NCBI GenBank assembly: GCA_025353985.1
Contig: JANXNT010000623.1
Span: forward strand, 1 to 6,076
DNA length: 6,076 nt
Source: Limnoglobus sp.
GTDB taxonomy: Bacteria > Planctomycetota > Planctomycetia > Gemmatales > Gemmataceae
Direction of reading: 5' to 3'
Shown here: piece by piece, positions 1 through 5,153 of the stretch
Numbering within the stretch: the stretch's first letter is position 1
How the letters are laid out: each line of letters starts with the position of its first letter
The notes under the pieces: generated by a model
What the model was told of the DNA's origin: nothing
Databases searched by the model: none
The model's input: the letters and a program-made list of their open reading frames with translations, nothing else
Position numbers and translations under genes: made by a program

Positions 1-83
1 TGCAAAGTCGAAACATGATGGAAACCCCGGCAGGTAATGGCGCAGGAAACACCGTAGCGGAACGCCAGTATACCGGATCTCAT
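1..83 (-). CDS. Possible 5' end of a third gene downstream of blh (partial, runs off left edge)
   Basis: An ATG on the minus strand (83-81) opens a frame that stays open to the left edge, 27 complete codons. It begins MRSGILAFRYGVSCAITC and is hydrophobic and cysteine-containing. It starts only 8 bases after the blh stop codon, the spacing expected of a further operon member, and about 16 of its 27 third positions are G or C. A second frame, from an ATG at 105-103 that overlaps the end of blh (MEFRSGRDEIRYTG...), is also open to the edge, with about 17 of 35 third positions G or C, so the true frame is not settled. No convincing ribosome binding site is seen for either. I do not recognise a family from so few residues and assign no function. 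Chance openness over about 80 bases is quite possible. Confidence 0.3.
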   Translation of the reverse strand, partial: MRSGILAFRYGVSCAITCRGFHHVSTL

Positions 84-91
84 CACGTCCG

Positions 92-1096
92 CTACGAAAT
101 TCCATCGCTCGGCTCATCGAGTCGGCCGATTCCTTGCAGGCGACCGATCAGCATCTGGTGGGGCGGCGTGACCACCACGAATACGGCGAGGGCCACGACG
201 GCAACATCCAGAATTGTGGCATGGGGTAATACCCACGCTAACACGGCTGCAACGACCGAGAGCGTTGGAATCAACAGTGGCAGGGAACGGAGATGTAGGC
301 GTAACACGGCGCGAGTGATCGAGGCCGACTCGCCTTCCATCAGGCGAATCAACCGACGCGTGTGTCGCCAACTATGCCAGCAGAGGAAGTAAGCGCCCAT
401 CGCGAATAGCGGGTGCAATACGGCAAACGCGGCGACCAGCGAACCGATTTCGAGAAAGAATGTTCCAGCGTATTTTCGATTGCCGGCGCGGATTTGGATG
501 AACAGTTCAACGAGAATCACGGCGAAAGCCAAGCCGAGAATTGCCACGGAAGCGGACGAGATGACCTCTACATAGACAGTCGTACTGTCGGAGCCGAAGA
601 GTTGCAGCAGCCGATTCGCGACTTCGCAACTGTCAGTGGGGTGACACACGAAAGGGAGTGCAAGCACCAGAGATCCACGAGCGGCGGCGACAACCCAGTT
701 TACAACACGGTTTTCACCCAACGTTTCGTTCAGGTCCAGTGCATCCGCAGATCCGAAATGCCAGGCGCTGAGTATGGCAAACGCCAGTACCATTAGTGTA
801 GGAAAGGCGAACGCGGCGGCTAAAACGAGAACGAGCAGTAAGGCGTAATCGGCAAAGCCACGCAGACTTTGCAACCATGTCGTGGCCCCTCTTAGTCGCG
901 CACTCACGGCAAGATCGACCGCACCGTGAGGAAGCCCGATTACGATGAGCGAAAGTGCGAACGGCCAACCCGCGAGTGCCACAGAAAACGGGTACCGCAA
1001 CTCGACGAGAACCAAAGCCAACAGCAGAAGCGGTGGGAGCAGGCCGAACATCGTTCGGTCTCGGTTGGACCACCGGACCGGAACGATGACTGCCAT
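92..1096 (-). CDS. blh: Brp/Blh family beta-carotene 15,15'-dioxygenase (retinal synthesis)
   Basis: A 334-residue, very hydrophobic multi-helix membrane protein. By family knowledge, Brp/Blh enzymes cleave beta-carotene centrally with O2 to give two retinals, the rhodopsin chromophore. The hallmark histidine motifs are all visible: GLPHGAVD (His57), AWHFGSAD (His113), a His-Pro at 152-153, another His-Pro at 228-229, CWHSWRH (His241, His245) and TPPHQM (His313). Several of these histidines are expected to hold the catalytic iron. The length is normal to slightly long for the family. The gene lies 40 bases downstream of the rhodopsin gene on the same strand, so co-transcription is likely, and the pairing fixes the role as chromophore supply. 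No strong Shine-Dalgarno precedes the ATG at 1096; Met16 (1051-1049) is an alternative start, since the first 15 residues are polar and outside the conserved region. The substrate must come from carotenoid genes outside this window. Confidence 0.93.
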   Translation of the reverse strand: MAVIVPVRWSNRDRTMFGLLPPLLLLALVLVELRYPFSVALAGWPFALSLIVIGLPHGAVDLAVSARLRGATTWLQSLRGFADYALLLVLVLAAAFAFPTLMVLAFAILSAWHFGSADALDLNETLGENRVVNWVVAAARGSLVLALPFVCHPTDSCEVANRLLQLFGSDSTTVYVEVISSASVAILGLAFAVILVELFIQIRAGNRKYAGTFFLEIGSLVAAFAVLHPLFAMGAYFLCWHSWRHTRRLIRLMEGESASITRAVLRLHLRSLPLLIPTLSVVAAVLAWVLPHATILDVAVVALAVFVVVTPPHQMLIGRLQGIGRLDEPSDGIS

Positions 1097-1136
1097 TTTA
1101 CTACCGCAAAACGTGGGTGAAACAGTTCTCGGTGAC

Positions 1137-1886
1137 TTACGCGGTGCGATACGACGGAGTGCCTACTTCTTCCTTGTATGCAAGGGCTTTTACACCTGCA
1201 TAGGCGACTAAACCGAAGCCCACTTTGTTGATGACGTCGGCAATGTTGTAAGCGATTTCGCGATACTCACCCGCACCGAGCAGTGCCAGCAAGAACCCGA
1301 TTGGATAGATCGCCCAACCGATGAGGATGAACAATCTCATCGTCCGTAATGCATCGGCGATCGGTGCGGGGGCCGAGCGAATCGCTCCGCCTAAGCTGAG
1401 GAAAAGCACCGCGACAATCAGCAGTTCAAAGGCACAGGCCACCGAGAAGAACAGCCACCACGTCGAGCCGCCGATCGGGGATGTTTCGGCGATAAATGCC
1501 GTGACGACCATCGCCACATCGAGAACCACGAGTTGCAGGAAGAACTTTTTCCCACGGGTACCGAGTTGCAACAAGAGCGGGAACTTGATGAGCAACAATG
1601 GCGTGGTAAACAGCCAGTCGACGTAGCGAAGGGCGGTCGGGAAGGTACCGCCGACCATATACTGTTCGGTCATTTTGAAGTAGTGGAAACACGCAATCCC
1701 GGTGACCAAAGCCGCGACAGTCATGACGCCCTGGTATCGAGCGGGAACGCCACTGCGTTCGTAAAGGAAATACACCGTGGCGGCACCCATCGCAACGGTG
1801 GCCGCGAAGAACAGGTACAACGTGACCGACTGAATCGGCGTATTCGCCGCGAAATCCATCGATAACTTTGCGAGGAGAGGTGGCAT
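1137..1886 (-). CDS. Microbial rhodopsin, proteorhodopsin-like proton pump with Asp-Thr-Lys (DTK) motif
   Basis: A 249-residue seven-helix type I rhodopsin, a predicted light-driven outward proton pump in the cytoplasmic membrane. Helix C reads RYVDWLFTTPLLLIKFP: Asp90 is the proton acceptor/counterion, Thr94 the middle position, and Lys101 sits where proteorhodopsin has donor Glu108. Helix G reads NIADVINKVGFG, with Asp217 as second counterion and Lys221 as retinal Schiff-base lysine. His68 in helix B matches proteorhodopsin His75, and Leu98 matches the green-tuning Leu105. The segments RLFILIGWAIYPIG and TTPLLL-KFPLLL strongly recall the Exiguobacterium sibiricum rhodopsin (ESR), which also uses a lysine donor. 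I chose the ATG at 1886-1884 (MPPLLAKLS): an AGGAA lies 11 bases upstream and the length fits the family. An in-frame ATG at 1988 would add 34 polar residues not expected here. The gene leads an operon with blh. Confidence is high for family, moderate for pumping direction and ion. Confidence 0.95.
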   Translation of the reverse strand: MPPLLAKLSMDFAANTPIQSVTLYLFFAATVAMGAATVYFLYERSGVPARYQGVMTVAALVTGIACFHYFKMTEQYMVGGTFPTALRYVDWLFTTPLLLIKFPLLLQLGTRGKKFFLQLVVLDVAMVVTAFIAETSPIGGSTWWLFFSVACAFELLIVAVLFLSLGGAIRSAPAPIADALRTMRLFILIGWAIYPIGFLLALLGAGEYREIAYNIADVINKVGFGLVAYAGVKALAYKEEVGTPSYRTA

Positions 1887-1926
1887 AAAATGGTCCGTTC
1901 CTGTTGTTTCCCTTATGGAATCGACT

Positions 1927-1940
1927 GACAGCCGACTGTC
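1927..1940 (-). promoter_or_regulatory. Short inverted repeat in the rhodopsin leader
   Basis: Perfect 5-base arms GACAG/CTGTC enclose a 4-base loop, about 40 bases upstream of the chosen rhodopsin ATG. On the transcript it could form a small hairpin; on DNA it could be an operator half-site pair. Its position in the presumed 5' leader is the only reason to list it. It is short and may be chance. Confidence 0.2.
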
Positions 1941-1969
1941 GAAATGACATCGTCCTGCGCCGTTCCAAA

Positions 1970-1978
1970 ATAGTATTA
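1970..1978 (-). promoter_or_regulatory. Candidate -10 element for the rhodopsin-blh operon
   Basis: On the minus strand the sequence TAATACTAT offers two overlapping sigma-70-like -10 hexamers (TAATAC, TACTAT), about 85 bases upstream of the rhodopsin ATG. That would give a leader of roughly 75 bases. No good -35 hexamer is found 16-18 bases further upstream, only a T-rich run, so this is weak. Confidence 0.28.
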
Positions 1979-2050
1979 GCAAGGCCACGAATGAAAAAAC
2001 GACACGAACTGTGGAAAAATAGAACGGGGCTGTAGGACAGGTTGCGTAGG

Positions 2051-2078
2051 ATGAATGTCAGTTTGCGGAACCATTCAT
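2051..2078. repeat. Inverted repeat ATGAATG-N14-CATTCAT
   Basis: Perfect 7-base arms at 2051-2057 and 2072-2078 are separated by 14 bases, inside the divergent region about 140 bases before the coaB-like start. The spacing suits a dimeric regulator site or a weak hairpin. No following T-run marks it as a terminator. Function unknown. Confidence 0.3.
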
Positions 2079-2186
2079 GATGACGAGCCGAATCACAGGA
2101 TTCTGAAATGCAAGAATCGCGAAACTTCCACACGGCTGCATTCGAGCATGTCCCACTATGTAAGCATCCGTTTCTACAGCGAGACA

Positions 2187-2192
2187 TATACT
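2187..2192 (+). promoter_or_regulatory. Candidate -10 box (TATACT) for the coaB-like gene
   Basis: TATACT matches the sigma-70 -10 consensus at five of six positions and lies 24 bases before the chosen ATG at 2217, implying a very short leader. No recognisable -35 hexamer stands at the usual distance. If this is the promoter, the alternative ATG at 2199 would be near-leaderless, which favours 2217 as the start. Confidence 0.28.
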
Positions 2193-2216
2193 GCGGGTAT
2201 GAATGTGAAGTGCCAT

Positions 2217-2927
2217 ATGAAACTACTTGTGACCGCTGGGAATACGCAGACGCCCATCGACGATGTGCGCTGCATAACGAACATTTTTAGCGGGCGAACC
2301 GGCGGTCGGATCGCGGTGGAAGCGTACCGCCGTGGGCACGCGGTGACGATTGCCACTTCGGTCCCGAAAGTCTTGGCGGAACTCGCTCCGGGCATCGCAT
2401 TCGACCCCTCGCGTTGGCAGGTGCGGCCATACCAAACCTACGACGATTTGCACGCGCTCCTCATCGAACTCGTACCCGGCAATCGCTTCGATGCCATCGT
2501 GCAATCGGCGGCAGTCAGCGACTACACCGTTGCGGGTTGCTTCGTACCCGATGCCGCTGGCCGCCCCACGATCGATGTCGCGAAGGGCAAAGTGAAGGGG
2601 AGTCACCCGGAGCTTTGGCTGAAGCTGATTCCAGCGGCAAAGCTGATCGACCGCATACGAAGCGAATGGAACTTTACGGGAACACTCGTCAAGTTCAAAC
2701 TCGAAGTCGGACTCGCAACGAAGGATCTTTTCGAAGTCGCCGAAGCCTCGCGCCGACACTCGTTGGCCGATCTAATGGTGGCGAACACGCTCGAAGGAAT
2801 GGCCACCGTCGCTTACATCGGCGGCGAAAAATTACCTTGCACGGCCGTCACCCGCGAAGAACTCGCCGGGGCATTGCTCACGCAGATCGAGATCGTGCAG
2901 ATGGCGCGGGATTCGGCTTGTTCATGA
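2217..2927 (+). CDS. coaB: Stand-alone phosphopantothenate-cysteine ligase-type (CoaB/DFP domain) protein
   Basis: A 236-residue soluble protein consisting of a CoaB (DNA/pantothenate metabolism flavoprotein) domain only, with no CoaC decarboxylase part. CoaB joins cysteine to 4'-phosphopantothenate using a nucleotide triphosphate in coenzyme A synthesis. Visible motifs: LLVTAGNTQTPIDDVR (3-18, nucleotide-binding loop), ITNIFSGRTGG with Asn22 matching the conserved Asn of E. coli CoaB, SAAVSDY (97-103), the lysine-rich stretch around 123-127 followed by SHPELWLKL, and VKFKLEVG (158-165) with ADLMVAN (184-190). The FKLE form resembles monofunctional CoaB of streptococci and enterococci rather than the CoaBC fusion. 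I chose ATG 2217 because homology starts at MKLLVTAG; an upstream in-frame ATG at 2199 is possible. The 3' end overlaps the convergent acyltransferase gene by 50 bases. Whether it is the cell's main CoaB or a paralogue cannot be told from here. Confidence 0.82.
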   Translation: MKLLVTAGNTQTPIDDVRCITNIFSGRTGGRIAVEAYRRGHAVTIATSVPKVLAELAPGIAFDPSRWQVRPYQTYDDLHALLIELVPGNRFDAIVQSAAVSDYTVAGCFVPDAAGRPTIDVAKGKVKGSHPELWLKLIPAAKLIDRIRSEWNFTGTLVKFKLEVGLATKDLFEVAEASRRHSLADLMVANTLEGMATVAYIGGEKLPCTAVTREELAGALLTQIEIVQMARDSACS

Positions 2928-4071
2928 AACGTTTTTCAATGGTGCGGTGGAACAGTATTGCCGCCGATATCGAAGCCAACATACAGATCGGTACGACGAT
3001 GCAGATCGTCTGTATGGAACTCGTCAAGCCCGCATGATAGAGTAGCGAACTTCCAAACAAGGTAATTGGCATGTGGATGAGATACAGACTGTAACAAATC
3101 TGCCCGCACGCGCGAAACGGCGCGAGGCCGCGCCACTTCGCGATACGCGCATCGAACCGCTGGATGGCACATAATAGCAGCGCGAACGAGAACGCGATGA
3201 CCAGATTCGCGGTGGTGTCCGATTCGAACCGCCACCACGCTTTCACGCCTTGCATCGACCACAGCAAAAGCACGAAAAGAAGCAGTTCGAGGCAACGTGC
3301 CAGAATCGGCGTCGCGCGGTTGGCTCGGTAATAGATTGCCACGCCTGCTGCAAACGCGAGCCACAGGCCGTTCAGGAACAACCCATCGGCACGAATCTGA
3401 TACGCGGTCAAATCGTAGCCACTATTCGCACTGAAGCTTGCAATATTGAGAAACACAAACAGCGTCACCAAGGCAATCGCGGGGAACAACCATTGCCGCG
3501 CGACGAGAAGTATGAAGCCCACAATGAAATAAAATTGTTCCTCGAAACAAAGCGTCCAGAGTTGAATCGAATATTGAGCGTACGGTGGGCCGACGAGGAG
3601 CGGTCGCCATTCTTCGGTGAGCGTCAGCGAACCGATGCCATTCCAAAACGACAAGCCTTCGGTTCGGAACGCGTGGATCGGGTATCTCAGCGACGTTTGG
3701 TACCAATACGCAGTTGGGATCAGCGATAAGAGAACGACGCACAACGCCAAATATGCCCACAATGGCGGATAAATTCGCTTCAGGCGGCGATACAAAAACG
3801 AGACTGCCGGTCGCGGTTTATTTCGAGACGCATCGGCGGTCGCCGCGATGCAGTACCCGCTGATGACGAAAAACAGCGGTACGCCGACCCACAATTTCGA
3901 TGTGAGAACCAATAAATGATCCGCGAACGAGCCACCGTGTTCATGTATCCGCGTCAGAAACTCGTCAGAGGCCGCGTAGGCATTCGTACTGTGATAAATC
4001 ACGACGAGCAGGCACGCAATCCCCCGCCACGCATCGAGCGATTCAAAACGAGTATTGCGGGGTGGGATCAT
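2878..4071 (-). CDS. Acyltransferase 3 family membrane protein (OafA/YrhL-like)
   Basis: A 397-residue integral membrane protein with about ten hydrophobic segments. Acyltransferase-3 proteins move acyl groups, often acetyl, onto sugars of O-antigen, exopolysaccharide, peptidoglycan or other envelope molecules. Diagnostic features: RFESLDAWRGIACLLVVIYH at the N-terminus with the conserved His27, GVPLFFVISGY (63-73), the basic RRLKRIYPPLW after the second/third helix (95-105), LWTLCFEEQFYF (171-182) and CYSLYLIHMPI near the C-terminus. Length is normal for the membrane domain, with no appended SGNH domain. The start at 4071 is set by homology; no clear ribosome binding site precedes it. It stands alone as a transcription unit, divergent from the reductase gene and convergent with the coaB-like gene, whose 3' end it overlaps. 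The natural acceptor cannot be inferred, since no glycan genes are nearby. Confidence 0.92.
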   Translation of the reverse strand: MIPPRNTRFESLDAWRGIACLLVVIYHSTNAYAASDEFLTRIHEHGGSFADHLLVLTSKLWVGVPLFFVISGYCIAATADASRNKPRPAVSFLYRRLKRIYPPLWAYLALCVVLLSLIPTAYWYQTSLRYPIHAFRTEGLSFWNGIGSLTLTEEWRPLLVGPPYAQYSIQLWTLCFEEQFYFIVGFILLVARQWLFPAIALVTLFVFLNIASFSANSGYDLTAYQIRADGLFLNGLWLAFAAGVAIYYRANRATPILARCLELLLFVLLLWSMQGVKAWWRFESDTTANLVIAFSFALLLCAIQRFDARIAKWRGLAPFRACGQICYSLYLIHMPITLFGSSLLYHAGLTSSIQTICIVVPICMLASISAAILFHRTIEKRFMNKPNPAPSARSRSA

Positions 4072-4198
4072 AAATCACAATCGACGGTAAAAATACTGTC
4101 AAAAGTTAGCACACCTTCGCATAACTGTCCAAGAATCTCCACGCGGTTGTTGTGGCCGTTTGGCGTGTTATTTTTCCAGAATCGAAAGGGCTACGATC
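4072..4198. promoter_or_regulatory. Divergent promoter region between acyltransferase and SDR genes
   Basis: These 127 bases separate two diverging genes. On the plus strand TTGTTG (4147-4152) and TATTTT (4169-4174), 16 bases apart, form a plausible though imperfect sigma-70 promoter about 25 bases before the SDR start. On the minus strand a perfect TTGACA (4102-4097) exists, but the matching -10 position falls only two bases before the acyltransferase ATG, so its role is doubtful. Confidence 0.4.
4184..4189 (+). promoter_or_regulatory. Ribosome binding site deciding the SDR start
   Basis: The purine run GAAAGGG sits 9 bases before the ATG at 4199. This supports that start over the upstream in-frame ATG at 4160, whose added 13 residues precede the normal SDR N-terminus. 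Confidence 0.5.
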
Positions 4199-4930
4199 AT
4201 GCAAAAGGTTGCGTTGGTTACAGGGTCGGCGACGGGTGTGGGGCGGGCGTGTGCGGTTCGCTTCGCGAAACTCGGATATGCGGTGGCGGTCAATTACTCG
4301 AAGTCCGTGGCCGAGGCGGAAGAGACGGCGGACCTCGTGCGTGCCTGCGGTGTGCCGGTGCTCGTTCATAAGGCGAACATCGGCGACGATACGCAGGTTC
4401 GTGGGATGTTCGCGGCGGTTGAATCGACGTTCGGCGGTCTCGATGTGCTCGTCAACAATGCGGCGACGACGCACTTCGTTCCACACGCGGATATCGACGC
4501 GCTAACGGATGCGATCTGGGATGAAATCTTGCAGGTGAACTTAAAGGGCACGTTCTACTGTTGCCGTGCCGCGATGCCGCTGTTGAAGGCACGAAAAGGG
4601 AATATCGTCACGGTGTCGAGCGTCGCTGGACTGACGGGGCAGGGCAGTTCGATACCGTATTGCGCGAGCAAAGCGGCGGTGAACGCACTGACACAATCGT
4701 TGGCGAGAGCTTTCGGGCCAGAAGTGCGCGTGAATGCCATCGCGCCAGGACCGATCCTGACGCGGTGGTTAGCTGGCCGTGAAGCGCAGATTGAAAAGTA
4801 TCTGGAATCGGCACCGCTCAAACGTGCCGCAGACCCGGACGACGTCGCAGACGTCGTCGTGTTTCTGGCGAATGGCACATCGTTGATGACCGGCCAAGTG
4901 GTGGTCGTAGATGGTGGGCGAACAATGTAA
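4199..4930 (+). CDS. FabG-like short-chain dehydrogenase/reductase (SDR)
   Basis: A 243-residue classical SDR, an NAD(P)(H)-dependent oxidoreductase. The whole fold signature is present: TGSATGVG cofactor loop (8-15), NNAA (86-89) in place of the common NNAG, Asn114, catalytic Ser141 in VTVSSVAG, Tyr154 and Lys158 in YCASK, and IAPGP (181-185). It ends with a FabG-type tail, PDDVADVVVFLA...TGQVVVVDGG. NYSKS after the second strand fits NADP(H) preference as in FabG. It could reduce 3-oxoacyl-ACP, but classical SDRs of this length act on many alcohols and ketones, and there are no fatty-acid genes beside it, so I do not assign fabG. The start is chosen by the purine-rich ribosome binding site and by homology. 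It appears monocistronic, converging on the small basic-protein gene 17 bases downstream. Confidence 0.93.
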   Translation: MQKVALVTGSATGVGRACAVRFAKLGYAVAVNYSKSVAEAEETADLVRACGVPVLVHKANIGDDTQVRGMFAAVESTFGGLDVLVNNAATTHFVPHADIDALTDAIWDEILQVNLKGTFYCCRAAMPLLKARKGNIVTVSSVAGLTGQGSSIPYCASKAAVNALTQSLARAFGPEVRVNAIAPGPILTRWLAGREAQIEKYLESAPLKRAADPDDVADVVVFLANGTSLMTGQVVVVDGGRTM

Positions 4931-4935
4931 TCGCA

Positions 4936-4962
4936 CGCCGCCGTCGACTATTTGCGGTGGCG
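4936..4962. terminator. Hairpin between convergent SDR and small basic-protein genes
   Basis: CGCCGCCG (4936-4943) can pair with CGGTGGCG (4955-4962) over eight positions with one G-U, around an 11-base loop. It lies just after the SDR stop and covers the last codons of the convergent small gene. That location suits a shared terminator, but no T-run follows on either strand, so it may instead stabilise transcript ends or be chance. Confidence 0.33.
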
Positions 4963-5034
4963 AATCTTCGCGCGCATCCGTCGCTTCTTCCGACCCACCT
5001 TGCGCCGTCCGCTACCGCGTCGTCGGCCCGCCAT
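4948..5034 (-). CDS. 28-aa Arg/Lys-rich protein, COX24/AURKAIP1-like small ribosomal-type protein
   Basis: A 28-codon gene. The protein begins MAGRRRGSGRRKVG and ends RKKRRMRAKIRHRK: 11 Arg and 5 Lys, no acidic residue. The C-terminal pattern K-K-R-R-M-R-x-K-x-R-H-R-K resembles the COX24/AURKAIP1 domain, known from mitochondrial small-subunit protein mS38 and from short bacterial proteins such as mycobacterial bS22. By that likeness it probably binds rRNA in the small ribosomal subunit. Support for translation is good for its size: GGGAGAAG, a strong ribosome binding site, lies 5 bases before the ATG, with a 119-base promoter-sized gap upstream, and the composition is not that of a random frame. 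It is below the length limit of many gene finders. The alternative is a chance basic frame in GC-rich DNA, which the ribosome binding site makes less likely. Confidence 0.72.
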   Translation of the reverse strand: MAGRRRGSGRRKVGRKKRRMRAKIRHRK

Positions 5035-5153
5035 ACGACTTCTCCCTAACCAAACATTGAACGTCTTAATTTTTAGACAGGCTTTTAACCTAGAGCGCAG
5101 CCCCTATCGCGGCAAGCCGATGACGCGATCCGGCGCAGTTTACTAGGAATCGT
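5035..5153. promoter_or_regulatory. Divergent intergenic region upstream of the small basic-protein gene and the M50 protease
   Basis: These 119 bases contain an A/T-rich patch (about 5061-5091) that stands out from the GC-rich surroundings and is a likely promoter zone for the minus-strand small gene. I find no clear paired -35/-10 boxes. Near its right end AGGAA sits 5 bases before the protease ATG at 5154 as a ribosome binding site. Confidence 0.4.

Larger units (their letters stand above)
1887..2216. promoter_or_regulatory. Divergent intergenic control region between rhodopsin-blh operon and coaB-like gene
   Basis: This stretch of about 330 bases holds no convincing gene. The in-frame upstream ATGs on either side give extensions without family similarity. 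It is more A/T-rich in places than the flanking genes. It must hold the promoters of both divergent units. Visible elements are a possible minus-strand -10 box, short inverted repeats in the predicted rhodopsin leader (1927-1940), a 7-base inverted repeat (2051-2078) and a TATACT box before the coaB-like gene. Each is short enough to occur by chance. Confidence 0.6.

Noticed and set aside
413..796. Plus-strand frame of 127 codons opposite blh
   Set aside because: It lies wholly antisense to a well-supported Blh gene, with no recognisable domain or ribosome binding site.
1137..1886. Chloride- or sodium-pump rhodopsin
   Set aside because: Chloride pumps need NTQ or TSA/TSD-type helix C residues and sodium pumps NDQ. 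Here Asp90 and Thr94 are the proton-pump residues.
1887..1988. Rhodopsin start at the upstream ATG 1988, adding 34 residues
   Set aside because: The extension is polar, unlike rhodopsin N-termini, and the ATG at 1886 has a nearby AGGAA and gives the usual length of about 250 residues.
1426..2187. Long minus-strand open frame of 253 codons overlapping the rhodopsin gene in another frame
   Set aside because: Its product is an Arg/His/Cys-rich sequence without family features, and the overlapping rhodopsin frame is unmistakable. It is a shadow of the coding gene.
2223..2759. Antisense open frame of 178 codons across the coaB-like gene, and a plus frame of 207 codons at 2414-3037
   Set aside because: Both are low-complexity, Arg-rich products of GC-rich DNA opposite or beside a clear CoaB-type frame; neither shows domains.
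4074..4102. Perfect TTGACA with TGTGAT 17 bases on, as a promoter for the acyltransferase
   Set aside because: The -10 would end two bases before the ATG, placing the transcription start inside the coding region. The TTGACA is noted but a functional promoter is not claimed.
4199..4930. Naming the SDR as fabG
   Set aside because: Catalytic motifs fit, but no acyl carrier protein or other fatty-acid genes adjoin it, and many SDR paralogues share the same pattern.
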